A stretch of DNA of 64,000 nt from JAOUEA01 sp963719165. GTDB lineage: Bacteria > Actinomycetota > UBA4738 > HRBIN12. Below, piece by piece: positions 18,018 to 26,916 of this stretch. Location of the stretch: NCBI GenBank assembly GCA_963719165.1, contig CAVRAV010000001.1, positions 1,922,001 through 1,986,000 on the forward strand. Reading direction: 5' to 3'. Under the pieces are notes generated by a model. The model searched no databases, was not told where the DNA came from, and saw only the letters and a list, made by a program, of their open reading frames with translations. How positions within the stretch are numbered: the stretch's first letter is position 1; every line of letters starts with the position of its first letter. Both the position numbers and the translations under genes were made by a program.

Positions 18018-18180
18018 GGCCGACGCCTCCTCGAGCCAGCGTAGGGGGGGTCTCATCTCGCGTCAACGACGAAGGCCATCCGCCGCGGCTCCCCGGTTCC
18101 GGGTATGTCAGCGGCACGCGTGGATGCCGATGGGAAGACGGGGAACGGTATCCACCGCACGGGAAGGGCAAGGAAACGGA

Positions 18181-18606
18181 ATGTCTCGCGTGCTCGTGAT
18201 CGACGACGAACCCGACGTCCTCCTGCTCTGCAAGTTGAACCTGGAGCATGCGGGCCACGAGGTGATCGAGGCGCAGGAAGGCGCTCGGGGCCTGATCATG
18301 GCTCGTGAGGAGCATCCGGACGTCGTGGTCCTCGACCTCATGCTTCCGTGGGTGAACGGCTACCAGATCCTTGCGGCCCTACAGGAAGACGAGGCGACGC
18401 GTCACCTCCCGGTGGTGATCTTGACGGCGAAGTCTCAGGTCGAGGACCGGATCCGCTGTTGGGAAGACGGCGCCTCTGAGTTCGTGCTGAAGCCGTTCCC
18501 GCCCGAGGAGCTGCTGAACGCGCTCGATCGGATCACGGCGATGACCGAGGACGAACGCGCAGATCTGCGCGCGAGGATGCTTCGGGGGTTGCGCGACGCC
18601 GTCTGA
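18181..18606 (+). CDS. Response regulator, receiver domain only
   Basis: 141 residues: one CheY-like receiver with Asp8/Asp9, phosphoacceptor Asp52 (VVVLDLMLP) and Lys in FVLKPF, plus a short helical tail. No output domain. AAGGAAA precedes the ATG. Its cognate kinase could be the GAF/PAS histidine kinase at 19590, the nearest kinase gene. It abuts the convergent LytR_C gene with no spacer. Confidence 0.9.
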   Translation: MSRVLVIDDEPDVLLLCKLNLEHAGHEVIEAQEGARGLIMAREEHPDVVVLDLMLPWVNGYQILAALQEDEATRHLPVVILTAKSQVEDRIRCWEDGASEFVLKPFPPEELLNALDRITAMTEDERADLRARMLRGLRDAV

Positions 18607-19146
18607 TCAGCCGTGCTTGGTGGCGTAATCCTCACCCAGCACCACCACGACCTGGACGCTCTTCTTGAGGGTGGCGGGATTGTCGAAATCCGTGCCGAGT
18701 TGCGCGACCGGCGCGCCTTTGAACACGACGGCGGCCACGGCCTGCGCGTCCGCCTGGTTCTGATCTGCATCGGGTCCGCCGCGGTAGTAGACGGTGGTCT
18801 TGGGGATCGGCTTGACGGGTGAGTCGGCCGGAACCTGCCCGGCGACGTAGCCGGCATCGGTGAGCGTCTGATCTCCCTGGGCGGCGAGACCCGTGGTGGC
18901 GGTCCCGTTGAACACCGCCACCGTAACGTCGGCGGGGGGTTGGGGATCCGGGAGCGGCGCGGTGGAGGGGCTGTTGCTCGTGGCACCTCCCGAGGGCCGG
19001 GACGTTGCGCTCGCTGAGGGGCTCCCGCTCGGCGCCGCCGCGTTCGGCAGGGCAACGCTCTGGTCGCCGAAACCGTTGACCAAGATGGCGACGCCGGCCA
19101 CGACGAGCGCGACGAGGACGGCGATCCGAGCGGTGCCGAGGTTCAC
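18607..19146 (-). CDS. LytR C-terminal (LytR_C) domain membrane protein
   Basis: 179 residues from a GTG at 19146. One TM helix (about 7-24), then a Ser/Pro/Thr-rich external linker to about residue 70, then the LytR_C domain (VTVAVFNGTATTGLA, AQAVAAVVFKGAPVAQLG and a final VQVVVVLG strand). The domain occurs at the end of LytR-CpsA-Psr wall-polymer ligases and alone in Actinobacteria; its ligand is unknown. No catalytic LCP domain is present here. Confidence 0.85.
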   Translation of the reverse strand: MNLGTARIAVLVALVVAGVAILVNGFGDQSVALPNAAAPSGSPSASATSRPSGGATSNSPSTAPLPDPQPPADVTVAVFNGTATTGLAAQGDQTLTDAGYVAGQVPADSPVKPIPKTTVYYRGGPDADQNQADAQAVAAVVFKGAPVAQLGTDFDNPATLKKSVQVVVVLGEDYATKHG

Positions 19147-19152
19147 CGGCCA

Positions 19153-19158
19153 ATCCTA
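19153..19158 (-). promoter_or_regulatory. -10-like element TAGGAT (minus strand) of a leaderless transcript
   Basis: TAGGAT, TGGCCG, then the GTG at 19146: 6-nt spacing, here in front of a GTG start, as also seen for folE. Confidence 0.55.
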
Positions 19159-19175
19159 CCCCAGGGTGATGGGGC

Positions 19176-19463
19176 TCAGACCCGGACGCCGAGTTGGCCG
19201 GCGACGCGGCGCCGGCGGCGCGTCTCCCGGACGCGGCGGAGACGGCGTACCAACATCGGATCGTACGAGAGGGCCTCGGGACGCTCGATCACTCGGTTGA
19301 GCAGCTGGTGGTAGCGCGCCGCCGAGAACCCGAACCGTTCGCGGATCGCACGCTCCTTGGGCACCGTCAGTTTCCAGCTTCCCCGTTCGAAGTCCAGCAC
19401 GAGCCGCTCGCGGTCGGCGAGACCGGGCGTGTCGGCGGTCTGCTCGGCAGCGGAGGTTCCCAT
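19176..19463 (-). CDS. DUF3263 family protein
   Basis: 95 residues. ADRERLVLDFERGSWKLTVPKERAIRERFGFSAARYHQLLNRVI is the DUF3263 signature: a sigma-like or HTH-like helical unit found in Actinobacteria. RPEALSYDPMLVRRLRRVRETRRRRR follows, with a strongly basic end, which suggests nucleic-acid binding. Its gene ends 30 bp upstream of the LytR_C start on the same strand, so the two are neighbours of one strand but may have separate promoters. Confidence 0.85.
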   Translation of the reverse strand: MGTSAAEQTADTPGLADRERLVLDFERGSWKLTVPKERAIRERFGFSAARYHQLLNRVIERPEALSYDPMLVRRLRRVRETRRRRRVAGQLGVRV

Positions 19464-19589
19464 GTCTGCGAGGCTCGCATCCGCGAAGGGTCCGTTCAAG
19501 CACCCTGCGTGGCCTTCCGACACCTCCAGGGGAGGCCTGCCGCCTGTGAGAGCATCGCCACAACGAGGAAGCGCGGCGACGGTGAGACG

Positions 19590-21776
19590 ATGGTGAAAGC
19601 CTTGGGCGAGCACGAGCGGGGGTCCGACCGGATCCGATCCGTGGCCCAGCTCAACATGCTCCACAGCCTGGCGGCAAAGCTCAACGCGCTCGGGACGGTC
19701 GAAGAGATCGGCGCCGCGATCACGGCCGAGCTTCGCACGCTGATCGACTATCACAACTGCCGCGTCTACCTGCTCCAGGATGACGGCGTGACCCTGATGC
19801 CCATCGCCTTCCGCGGCGAGCTCTTCAAGGACTACGAGGAGGAGACCCTCGAGGAGCTCGTCACCCTGATGGGCGAAGGTCTCACGGGGCACGTCGCCGC
19901 GACCGGCGAGTCCCTCCTCACACCGAACGCCCAAGAGGTGGAATTCGCGATCCAGATCGATGGAACCGAGGACATCGTCGAGTCGATGCTCTTGGTTCCC
20001 ATGCGCCTCGGAGAGCCCGTCATCGGCGTGATCGTCCTCTCGAGCCTGGGGTTCGGGAAGTTCGACGAAGAGGATCGGCGCCTCTTGGAGGTGCTCGCCT
20101 CGCACGCAGCGGTGGCGTTCGAGAACGCGAAGCTCTTCCAATCGGCCCGTCACGCGGCCGAAACGGCGGCCTCGCTCCTGCGCCTGTCCCAGACGCTCAC
20201 GGGCAAGCACACCGTCGGCGACATCCTTCAGGAAGCGGTCGAGTCCGTGAACGGCCTGGTCCCGTGCGTGGCTGCCGGCGCGTACGTCTTGGACGCGGAG
20301 ACCGGCGACTTCCGTCTCGCACGGCTGCACGAGGTCGGCGAGGGTCGCGCGCGCGCCCGCGCGGAGATCGCCGACGTTCCCGCCGACATCGCGGCGGCGT
20401 TCCTCTCCGGCGAGACGGCGCCGTTCGTCATCCCCGAGGACATGGTTCGGGACATCCCCCGCGACCTGTACTTCGTGCACGAACCCGGCGACGTCCTGGT
20501 CGCCCCGCTGCGGTGGGAGCCGGACGGTCGAGGGGCGCTCGCGCTCGTCAGCGGACCGGGAAGCTCCCCGTTCGGGGAACCCGAGTTGCGAATGGCACGC
20601 GGGCTGGCGGACATCACGTCGCTCGCGCTCGGCAACGCCCGAAGGATCTCCGAGCTGGAACGCTTCCACGAACTCGTCGAGACGCTCGACGCGGGGTTCT
20701 GGGAGGCGGACGCGTCCTCGCGCACCTTCACGTTCATGGGGGGAAGGGTCGACGAGCTGCTCGGCCGCTCGACCTCCGAGTGGCCCTCCGACAGCCGCGC
20801 GTGGGGAGACCACATCGCCGAAGCAGATCGCACGGAGTCCCTGATGACCCTCCACGCTGCCGCCGAAGCGGGCCGCGACGGGAGCGTGGAGTATCGCGTC
20901 GAGCGGCCCGACCGCTCCACGGTATGGATCCGCGACATGTTCCACGTCGTGCGGGGGGCCCAGGGACCGCGACAGCTGCGTGGGCTCATGGTGGATGTCA
21001 CCGAGCGCAAGCGGGCCGAACACGCCCTGCAACAGAGCGAACGCAAGTACTCGGAGGCCTTCCGGCGTGAGCGCGAAGCGTCCCAGCGCCTCCGAGCTCT
21101 CGACGACATGAAGAACACCTTCCTCGAGGCCGTGTCGCACGACCTGAGGACACCGCTCACGTCGATCCTCGGCTCGGCCTTGACGCTCGAACAAGCCCAG
21201 TTCGACCTGTCGGGCGAAGACGCGGTGGACCTGGTCCATCGCATCGCCGCAAACGCGCGCAAGCTCGAGCGTCTGCTCTCCGACCTGCTCGACCTCGACC
21301 GCCTGCAGCGGGGCATCGTCTCGCCTCAGCGGCGTCCGACGGACCTCGCACAGCTGGTACATCGCGGCGTCGAGGAGACGGAGAATCCCGCCGGGCATCA
21401 GATCGAGGTGGAGGTGGAGCCCATCACGGTGTCGCTCGACGGCGCCAAGGTAGAGCGCATCTTCGAGAACCTATTGTCGAACGCCATCCGCCATACCCCA
21501 CCCGAGGCGAAGATCTGGGTGCGCGCTCGTGCCCAAGAGGGCGGGGTACTGATCGTGGTCGAGGACGAGGGTCCCGGCGTTCCGTCGGACCTGCACGAGG
21601 CCGTCTTCGAGCCGTTCCGCCAAGCGCCCGGATCCGCGGCGGAGCACTCCCCCGGCGTCGGCGTCGGATTGTCGCTCGTGCTTCGGTTCGCCGAGCTCCA
21701 CGGGGGGCGGGCCTGGATGGAGGACCGGCCGCAGGGAGGATCGCGGTTCTCGGTGTTCCTGCCCGGCCAGCCCTGA
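19590..21776 (+). CDS. Sensor histidine kinase: GAF-GAF-PAS-HisKA-HATPase
   Basis: 728 residues, no TM segment, so cytoplasmic. GAF 1 lies near residues 25-190 and GAF 2 near 195-355. A PAS fold (LDAGFWEADASSRTFTFMG) spans about 365-475. The phospho-acceptor helix has SHDLRTPLTSI (His517). The ATPase has the N box FENLLSNAIRHTP, the G1 box DEGPGVP and the G2 box GVGVGLSLV. It would sense small ligands or redox state and phosphorylate a receiver such as that at 18181. The start is taken at the ATG at 19590; a short upstream extension is possible. Confidence 0.92.
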   Translation: MVKALGEHERGSDRIRSVAQLNMLHSLAAKLNALGTVEEIGAAITAELRTLIDYHNCRVYLLQDDGVTLMPIAFRGELFKDYEEETLEELVTLMGEGLTGHVAATGESLLTPNAQEVEFAIQIDGTEDIVESMLLVPMRLGEPVIGVIVLSSLGFGKFDEEDRRLLEVLASHAAVAFENAKLFQSARHAAETAASLLRLSQTLTGKHTVGDILQEAVESVNGLVPCVAAGAYVLDAETGDFRLARLHEVGEGRARARAEIADVPADIAAAFLSGETAPFVIPEDMVRDIPRDLYFVHEPGDVLVAPLRWEPDGRGALALVSGPGSSPFGEPELRMARGLADITSLALGNARRISELERFHELVETLDAGFWEADASSRTFTFMGGRVDELLGRSTSEWPSDSRAWGDHIAEADRTESLMTLHAAAEAGRDGSVEYRVERPDRSTVWIRDMFHVVRGAQGPRQLRGLMVDVTERKRAEHALQQSERKYSEAFRREREASQRLRALDDMKNTFLEAVSHDLRTPLTSILGSALTLEQAQFDLSGEDAVDLVHRIAANARKLERLLSDLLDLDRLQRGIVSPQRRPTDLAQLVHRGVEETENPAGHQIEVEVEPITVSLDGAKVERIFENLLSNAIRHTPPEAKIWVRARAQEGGVLIVVEDEGPGVPSDLHEAVFEPFRQAPGSAAEHSPGVGVGLSLVLRFAELHGGRAWMEDRPQGGSRFSVFLPGQP

Positions 21777-21819
21777 TCGCTCGCGTGCGAGCGCCCGCCG
21801 TCCCGTTACCGTGGGGCGT

Positions 21820-23043
21820 GTGGGAACCGTCTCGGCGAGGGGGCTGGGCTTCGCGCCCGACGATGTCGGGTTCATCACCGATCCCTACCCCGTCTACCGA
21901 AGGCTCCGGGAGCAGCATCCGGTCCTGTACGACGAGGCGACGGACCATTGGCTCATCACGCGCCATCGCGACGTGGCCGCGTTGCTGCGGGACCGGCGCC
22001 TAGGGAGGACCTATCGCCACGTAGCGACCGACGAGGAGATGGGACGCACGCCATCCGACCCAGCCCTCGGGCCCTTCTGGCACCTCATCGAGCACGGCAT
22101 CCTCGACATGGAGCCTCCGGATCACACCCGCGTGCGGCGGCTCGTGTCCAAGGCGTTCACGCCACGGATGGTCGCCTCGATGGGCGCGCCGATCCAGCGC
22201 ACGATGGACGCCCTCGTGGACCGCGTGCAGGGGGCGGGCCCGTTCGACCTGGTGCCGTCCCTCGCGGAACCGTTGCCCGTGGCCGTGATCGCCGAGCTCC
22301 TGGGCGTCCCCGAACAGGACCGGGGGCTCCTGCGCCCGTGGTCGGCGGACATCTGCCGGATGTACGAGCTGCGGCCGACCGCCGAAGACGAGCGGATCGC
22401 CGTCCGGGCCTGTTCCGAGTTCTCCGCGTACCTTCGCGCGCTCTCCCGTGAGCGGCGAAGGTTGCTCACGGGTGACCTGATCAGCGAACTCGCTCTGGTC
22501 GCGGATGACGGGGTCAGACTCAGCGAGGACGAGCTGATCGGGACGTGTGTATTGCTGCTGAACGCCGGTCACGAAGCCACCGTGAACATGACGGGCAACG
22601 GGTGGTGGGCGCTCTTGCGTCACCCTGAGCAACTGGCTCGGCTGCGGGCCGAGCCGGCCTCGATGCCCACCGCCGTCGATGAGCTCATGCGGTGGGATAC
22701 GCCCCTGCAGCTGTTCGAACGTTGGGCGCTCGAAGACCTGGAGCTGGACGGCGCGAGGATCCCGCGCGGCGCGGAGCTGGGACTGGTCTTCGGCTCGGCC
22801 AACCGCGACCCGGCCGTCTTCGAGCGACCGGAGCGCCTCGACCTGGGCCGGGAACCCAACCCCCATCTGACGTTCGGAGCGGGGATCCACTTCTGCCTCG
22901 GCGCGCCGTTGGCGCGCCTCGAGCTCGAGGTGTCCTTCGGCACGGTGCTGCGCAGGATGCCCGACCTTGAACTCGTCGAGACGCCGACGTGGAAGCCGAA
23001 CTACATCATCCGCGGCCTGGGAGGACTGCAGGTCCGCGGATGA
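21820..23043 (+). CDS. Cytochrome P450
   Basis: 407 residues from a GTG at 21820; the element TACCGT ends 7 nt before it, which favours this start over the GTG at 21811. P450 landmarks: I-helix oxygen-binding AGHEAT, the ExxR pair in DELMRWD, and the heme loop FGAGIHFCLG with the cysteine ligand. The soluble form and length fit bacterial class I enzymes that need ferredoxin partners; none lies nearby. The substrate is unknown. Confidence 0.95.
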   Translation: MGTVSARGLGFAPDDVGFITDPYPVYRRLREQHPVLYDEATDHWLITRHRDVAALLRDRRLGRTYRHVATDEEMGRTPSDPALGPFWHLIEHGILDMEPPDHTRVRRLVSKAFTPRMVASMGAPIQRTMDALVDRVQGAGPFDLVPSLAEPLPVAVIAELLGVPEQDRGLLRPWSADICRMYELRPTAEDERIAVRACSEFSAYLRALSRERRRLLTGDLISELALVADDGVRLSEDELIGTCVLLLNAGHEATVNMTGNGWWALLRHPEQLARLRAEPASMPTAVDELMRWDTPLQLFERWALEDLELDGARIPRGAELGLVFGSANRDPAVFERPERLDLGREPNPHLTFGAGIHFCLGAPLARLELEVSFGTVLRRMPDLELVETPTWKPNYIIRGLGGLQVRG

Positions 23044-23065
23044 TGCGGTTCGAGCGACTCGTGCG

Positions 23066-23770
23066 TTACTTCGAGACGTTGCCGAGCGTCACCGGCGGGA
23101 TCGTCTGACCCTTGGCGTCGGGCGGCAGCAAGGTCAGCCACACGCTCGCGTTGTCGATGCCGAAGGTCAACCGTCCGGCGTCCAACGGCTTGAGCGCGAA
23201 GGTGAACAAGATGTTGTCGCTCTTGGCTTGATCGGATCCCTGGCCCACGGCGTCGAGCACCTCGACGTCGGGGATCAGCGTCACCGTCTTCGTCTCGGAT
23301 CCGTTGCCCAGCCCGTGGAAGGTGGCGAAGACCTGGACATGGTCGCCGCGGTGCACGGCCTGCCCCACGCCCTGGGGCGTCGGCAGCTGCACGGAGATCG
23401 CCGTGTAGCCATCTGGGATCCCGAGGCCGCCTCCGAGCGTCGTGCCGAGCTCGGCGATCCGATTCGACAGCACCTGCTCCCCCCGCACGATCGGCTGGCT
23501 GCTGGTCTTGCCCCGCAGCTCGTCGAGCGAGGTGATGGCGCCGGGCGCGACGTAGTTCTTGGGGATCTCCTGCACGGTCAGGGTCCCGTCGTCGATGAGC
23601 CCGTCGAGCTGGGTGCCGGCGCGCACATCTTGGGTGGCGACCACGACGGCGATCGTGTTGCCACCGGTGGCGGCGTCGTGTTTCACGGTCGTGGTGTACA
23701 GCAGCATGGCTGCGGCCGCCAGGACGGCCAAGAGCAAGGCCGCTGGCAGCGCGAGGTTCCGCATCTTCAT
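23066..23770 (-). CDS. CpaB-type SAF-domain pilus assembly protein
   Basis: 234 residues from an ATG with AGGAGG 7 nt upstream. One TM helix (about 5-26), then an SAF domain (TIAVVVATQDVRAGTQLDG, LRGKTSSQPIVRGEQVLSNR) and a C-terminal part resembling the RcpC/CpaB domain (GYTAISVQL, VHRGDHVQVFATF). CpaB works in the periplasmic part of Tad pilus machines. It is the last gene of a short operon after TadE- and TadG-like genes; the Tad ATPases are not in the window. Confidence 0.85.
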   Translation of the reverse strand: MKMRNLALPAALLLAVLAAAAMLLYTTTVKHDAATGGNTIAVVVATQDVRAGTQLDGLIDDGTLTVQEIPKNYVAPGAITSLDELRGKTSSQPIVRGEQVLSNRIAELGTTLGGGLGIPDGYTAISVQLPTPQGVGQAVHRGDHVQVFATFHGLGNGSETKTVTLIPDVEVLDAVGQGSDQAKSDNILFTFALKPLDAGRLTFGIDNASVWLTLLPPDAKGQTIPPVTLGNVSK

Positions 23771-23797
23771 TTCCGTCCTCCTGTTCCGACGCACATG

Positions 23798-25183
23798 TCA
23801 GACGTCATCCACGAGTCGAGCGTTGCCGACGCTTGCCTCCGCCACTTGGCGGAACACAGGCTCGAGGTCGGCGCTGCCCGGCACGCAGAAGTAGTTGTCT
23901 CCATCCTTGTTCTCGTTCGGCCCGCAGCCTCCGGGCAGGTCATCCGTCGAGTTGGTGGCTGCCGCGGCGATGTTCCTGGTGGCGTACGCATTGGCGAAGG
24001 GACCGCCCGTGTCGTACGTGCACTTCACCGGCGGGCTGTCCAGGCCGTAGGCGATCGTGAAGATCGTCTGACCCGCGGCCTTCGCGATGTTCGCCTTGTT
24101 GTTGAGGTAGTTGCACGGGTTGTAGCCGTGGGGCTGGTTCGCCTGCCCGTCCGTCTCGAAGATGATCACGTCGGGGACGCTGGCCCGGCCTTGGAGGGCG
24201 AGCATGTCGCGGGCGGCGTCGAGCGGGTCACCCAGGTTGGTGTGGCCGTCGTTCGTCCAGTTCGTGCCGTTCACGTTGATGCGCGGGCTCCCGGCGCGCT
24301 GCAGGCAGTTGATGCTCTGCACGATCTGACTCCCCATATTCACGGTCCCGTCCGGGTTCGAGAAGTTCCTGCTGAGCGGGATCGTCTGCCAGTCCGAGTA
24401 GTTGGCGTCGGGATAGTTCTGAGGGTCGTTGACGGCGCACTTGTTCGCCAGGCCGTACGGCAGGGCAGCGACGCCCACCCATTGCTCGGCGGAGTTGTAG
24501 AACCCCAGGATGGAGATGGCCGCGTTCTTGACGTTGACGATGTCCGCAGGGGTCATGCTGCCGGTGCGGTCGAGCACCATCACGACGTCCAGCGGAGATG
24601 GAGCAGCTCCGCAAGAGCCGTTGCAAGATGCGGCGCTCACCGCTCCCGTGTTCCCCTTGTTGATACCGATCACGGGCGCGAACGCGTAGTTGACGTCGTT
24701 GCTGGTCGACACGAGGATCGTGTTGCACTTGTCGCCGGCGAACGGGTCGCAGGCGTGCGACGAGCGTCCACGCTTGGTGCGCCAGTCGCCGGCCGCCCAC
24801 GTTCCCGTCGTAGGCCCGCACACGTACGGCACGTCCTCAAGGTCGGGAGCGCCGTCGTCATCGCGGTCGCCCACGATGCATCGGAAGGTGATCGAGACCT
24901 GCCCCGGCGTGAGTTGCGGCGCGTTGTCGAGCGTCACGCGGAGCGCCTCTGCGGAGGCGAGGGAACCCTGCACCGATCCCTGGGCGGGCAGCTCGCGGGC
25001 GCCCGCGAGCGCGCCGAAGTCCACGGAGTTCTGGAGCACCTGGCGTTCGTGATACAGGCGCGAGAGGTCGACGGCGAACGCGACCGCCGCGAACAGGACC
25101 GTCAAGAGCAACGCGAACAGGACGACGACCGCGCCCCCCTCTTCGGAGAACCGGCCACGACGCACCGCCAGTGGGCGCCTCAC
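23798..25183 (-). CDS. TadG-like pilus/secretion protein with von Willebrand A domain
   Basis: 461 residues from a GTG that overlaps the TadE stop as GTGA. An N-terminal TM helix (about 18-40) is of the TadE/TadG type (GGAVVVLFALLLTVLFAAVAF). A vWA domain follows with MIDAS residues in VLDRTGSM (about 201-208) and TDGQANQ. Several Cys pairs (CNGSCG, CTYDTGG, CGPNENKDGDNYFC) suggest an extracytoplasmic, disulphide-containing protein. The vWA domain probably binds metal and a partner on the surface. Confidence 0.88.
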   Translation of the reverse strand: MRRPLAVRRGRFSEEGGAVVVLFALLLTVLFAAVAFAVDLSRLYHERQVLQNSVDFGALAGARELPAQGSVQGSLASAEALRVTLDNAPQLTPGQVSITFRCIVGDRDDDGAPDLEDVPYVCGPTTGTWAAGDWRTKRGRSSHACDPFAGDKCNTILVSTSNDVNYAFAPVIGINKGNTGAVSAASCNGSCGAAPSPLDVVMVLDRTGSMTPADIVNVKNAAISILGFYNSAEQWVGVAALPYGLANKCAVNDPQNYPDANYSDWQTIPLSRNFSNPDGTVNMGSQIVQSINCLQRAGSPRINVNGTNWTNDGHTNLGDPLDAARDMLALQGRASVPDVIIFETDGQANQPHGYNPCNYLNNKANIAKAAGQTIFTIAYGLDSPPVKCTYDTGGPFANAYATRNIAAAATNSTDDLPGGCGPNENKDGDNYFCVPGSADLEPVFRQVAEASVGNARLVDDV

Positions 25184-25671
25184 CCTTCGTACCGCGCTTC
25201 CGAGACCGAGTGCAGGTTCAGGTCGTCGCCGAGGCCGACCATGCTCCCCAGGGGCGTCAGGTACTGATACCGATAATCCACGGTGACGCGCACGAGATCG
25301 CCTTCCACCCAACCCGAGGATGCCGGGCATCCGGAGAAGGCGCCCCCACCGCGGCTGCAGGTGACGGAGACCGTCAGGCGAGCCGGGTCGAGGTAGTCGA
25401 CGGACTGGGTGGTGCGGGCCACGATGTCGCCGACGACCGGGTCGACCGCCGCGCGCCGAGCTCCTTCACGCGCCGCGTTCGCGGTCCCGTTCCACGTGTG
25501 GAACCCGAACCCGAAGTCGATGATCCCGAAGACGAGGAGGAAGAAGATCGAAGCCACGATCGCGAACTCGACGGCCGCCGCGCCTCGCTCGTCGCGGAGC
25601 AGGCCGGCTCCACGTCGGCCCTTCGATGGCCCCCTCCGCTCTGCCACTGCGAGCCGGCGATGCTCGTGCAT
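25180..25671 (-). CDS. TadE-like pseudopilin
   Basis: 163 residues from an ATG with GGAGAGG upstream. A short basic N-terminus precedes the TadE motif DERGAAAVEFAIVASIFFLL and the rest of one TM helix; the remainder is a small external domain with two Cys (CSRGGGAFSGC). TadE proteins are minor pilins that assist Tad pilus assembly. First gene of the TadE-TadG-CpaB operon. Confidence 0.88.
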   Translation of the reverse strand: MHEHRRLAVAERRGPSKGRRGAGLLRDERGAAAVEFAIVASIFFLLVFGIIDFGFGFHTWNGTANAAREGARRAAVDPVVGDIVARTTQSVDYLDPARLTVSVTCSRGGGAFSGCPASSGWVEGDLVRVTVDYRYQYLTPLGSMVGLGDDLNLHSVSEARYEG

Positions 25672-25787
25672 GGGTGTCCTCTCCGTCCTCATCCGCCCGA
25701 ACGCCGGGCCAAATGGTCCGCTCGTCCCGTCCGCCGAAACCGTACGGCGGGCGCTCCCGCCCGGAAATTCCGCGATTCCCTGAGCTT

Positions 25788-25809
25788 GCGTACGTAGCGC
25801 TACGTACGC
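25788..25809. repeat. Perfect 22-bp palindrome
   Basis: The left half GCGTACGTAGC is followed directly by its reverse complement, with no spacer. It lies 117 bp upstream of the TadE start and 198 bp downstream of tRNA-Thr. A spacer-free palindrome suits a dimeric DNA-binding protein better than an RNA terminator. Confidence 0.85.
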
Positions 25810-25894
25810 GAGCGCCGAAGCCCGTCCGACCACCGGAACATCGGCATCGCGGGTGGCAGGCTTGAGGTGGTCAGGTGAGGACGGAACGGTGCTG

Positions 25895-25916
25895 CGACAC
25901 ACACAACGATGTGTCG
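25895..25916. repeat. Inverted repeat CGACACA-N8-TGTGTCG
   Basis: A perfect 7-bp stem with an 8-nt loop (CACAACGA), between tRNA-Thr and the palindrome. It could be a weak terminator for the tRNA transcript or an operator. Confidence 0.55.
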
Positions 25917-25967
25917 AGATGTCACGAACGGACCGACATCGTCCCGCGTCGAGCGAGCCGCGGCGGA

Positions 25968-26019
25968 ACGGAGCTGGCGGTCGCACGACGGAGCTGGCGG
26001 TCGACGGAGCCGGCGGTCG
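25968..26019. repeat. 16-bp unit in three copies running into the tRNA-Thr 3' end
   Basis: ACGGAGCTGGCGGTCG at 25968 and 25988, and the same unit with one T-to-C change at 26004. The third copy covers the last bases of the tRNA acceptor stem and T arm. Copies two and three touch; four bases separate copies one and two. Confidence 0.8.
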
Positions 26020-26081
26020 GATTCGAACCGACGACCTAGCGATTACAAATCGCTTGCGCTACCGGACTGCGCCACGCCGGC
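26008..26081 (-). tRNA. tRNA-Thr (anticodon UGU)
   Basis: A full cloverleaf on the minus strand: acceptor GCCGGCG/CGCCGGC, D arm GCGC/GCGC, anticodon stem AGCGA/TCGCT with loop TTTGTAA (anticodon TGT), T arm GTCGG-TTCGAAT-CCGAC, discriminator U. CCA is not encoded. It sits 10 bp after the rlmB stop and may be processed from that transcript. Confidence 0.95.
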
Positions 26082-26091
26082 CGCGACGAGT

Positions 26092-26916
26092 TTACTTCGG
26101 CTCCCGGGCGCCAAGGCGCCCGGCCCGGCCCGGCGAGGCGAGGACGAATCCGTAGAGGGTGGCGGCCAGCGAAGCGGAGGCATTCAGCGAGGCCACGCGT
26201 CCGGGGACCGGAAGCGATACGAGGGCGTCACAGCGTTCCCGGGTGAGTCGCGCCATGCCTTCGTCTTCGCTTCCGATGACCACGGCGACGCGGCCATCCG
26301 GGCAGGACGCCGCGTAGATCGTGTCGGCCGCGTCTGCGTCGAGGCCCACCACCCAGAAACCGGACGCCTGGAGGCGCTCGATCGCGCGCGGGATGTTCGC
26401 GACCCTCGCGTGAGGCAGGTGCATCAGGGCGCCCGCCGATGCACGCACGGCGGCGTCGGTGACGCCCGCAGCGCGGCGGGTCCGCGTCACGAGCATGGCG
26501 GCGCCGGCCGCCTCGGCCGAGCGCCCGGCGGCACCGAGGTTCTGGGGATCGGTCACCCCGTCGAGGATCACGACGATCGCATCGGGGGCGAAGTCGAAAA
26601 GCGCGAGGTCGCGCTCCGCCAGTTCGCGCGCGGCCGCCACGCCGGCGGCGTCGCGAAGGCGGGCCACGACGCCCTGATGATCGTCCGCGAGGGCGTCGAG
26701 CCGCTCCCGCCCGACGACGCGCACGGGAACCTGGGCCGCCGCGGCGGCCTGCAGGAGCGCCCGCGAGCCCTGCGTCGTCTTCGCCGGCTCCGTCATCAGC
26801 ACCTCCTTCGCAGCGCCCGCGCGGATCGCCTCGGTCACGGCACGTCGCCCGCCGACGGTCCCCGCATCGGTTCGGTGCGGGATGGGCCGGCGGGGCCTCG
26901 AACGGTCCGGTGTCAC
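26092..26916 (-). CDS. rlmB: 23S rRNA 2'-O-methyltransferase, SpoU/TrmH family (RlmB-like)
   Basis: 274 residues from a GTG that overlaps the ispF stop as GTGA. An N-terminal substrate-binding part (TVGGRRAVTEAIRAGAAKEV) is followed by the SPOUT knot: motif 1 NLGAAGRSAEAAGA, motif 2 VAVVIGSEDEGM and motif 3 VSLPVPGRVASLNASASLA. RlmB methylates a guanosine in the 23S peptidyl-transferase region; related enzymes act on tRNA, so the exact site is inferred. The neighbouring isoprenoid genes are typical company in Actinobacteria (IspD-IspF-CysS-RlmB). Confidence 0.9.
   Translation of the reverse strand: MTPDRSRPRRPIPHRTDAGTVGGRRAVTEAIRAGAAKEVLMTEPAKTTQGSRALLQAAAAAQVPVRVVGRERLDALADDHQGVVARLRDAAGVAAARELAERDLALFDFAPDAIVVILDGVTDPQNLGAAGRSAEAAGAAMLVTRTRRAAGVTDAAVRASAGALMHLPHARVANIPRAIERLQASGFWVVGLDADAADTIYAASCPDGRVAVVIGSEDEGMARLTRERCDALVSLPVPGRVASLNASASLAATLYGFVLASPGRAGRLGAREPK

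Larger units (their letters stand above)
25672..26007. other. Gene-free interval upstream of the TadE operon
   Basis: About 336 bp without a supported gene. It holds a 22-bp perfect palindrome, a 7-bp-stem inverted repeat and most of a three-copy 16-bp repeat next to the tRNA-Thr gene, each listed separately. I see no coding sequence with normal codon use. Confidence 0.6.
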
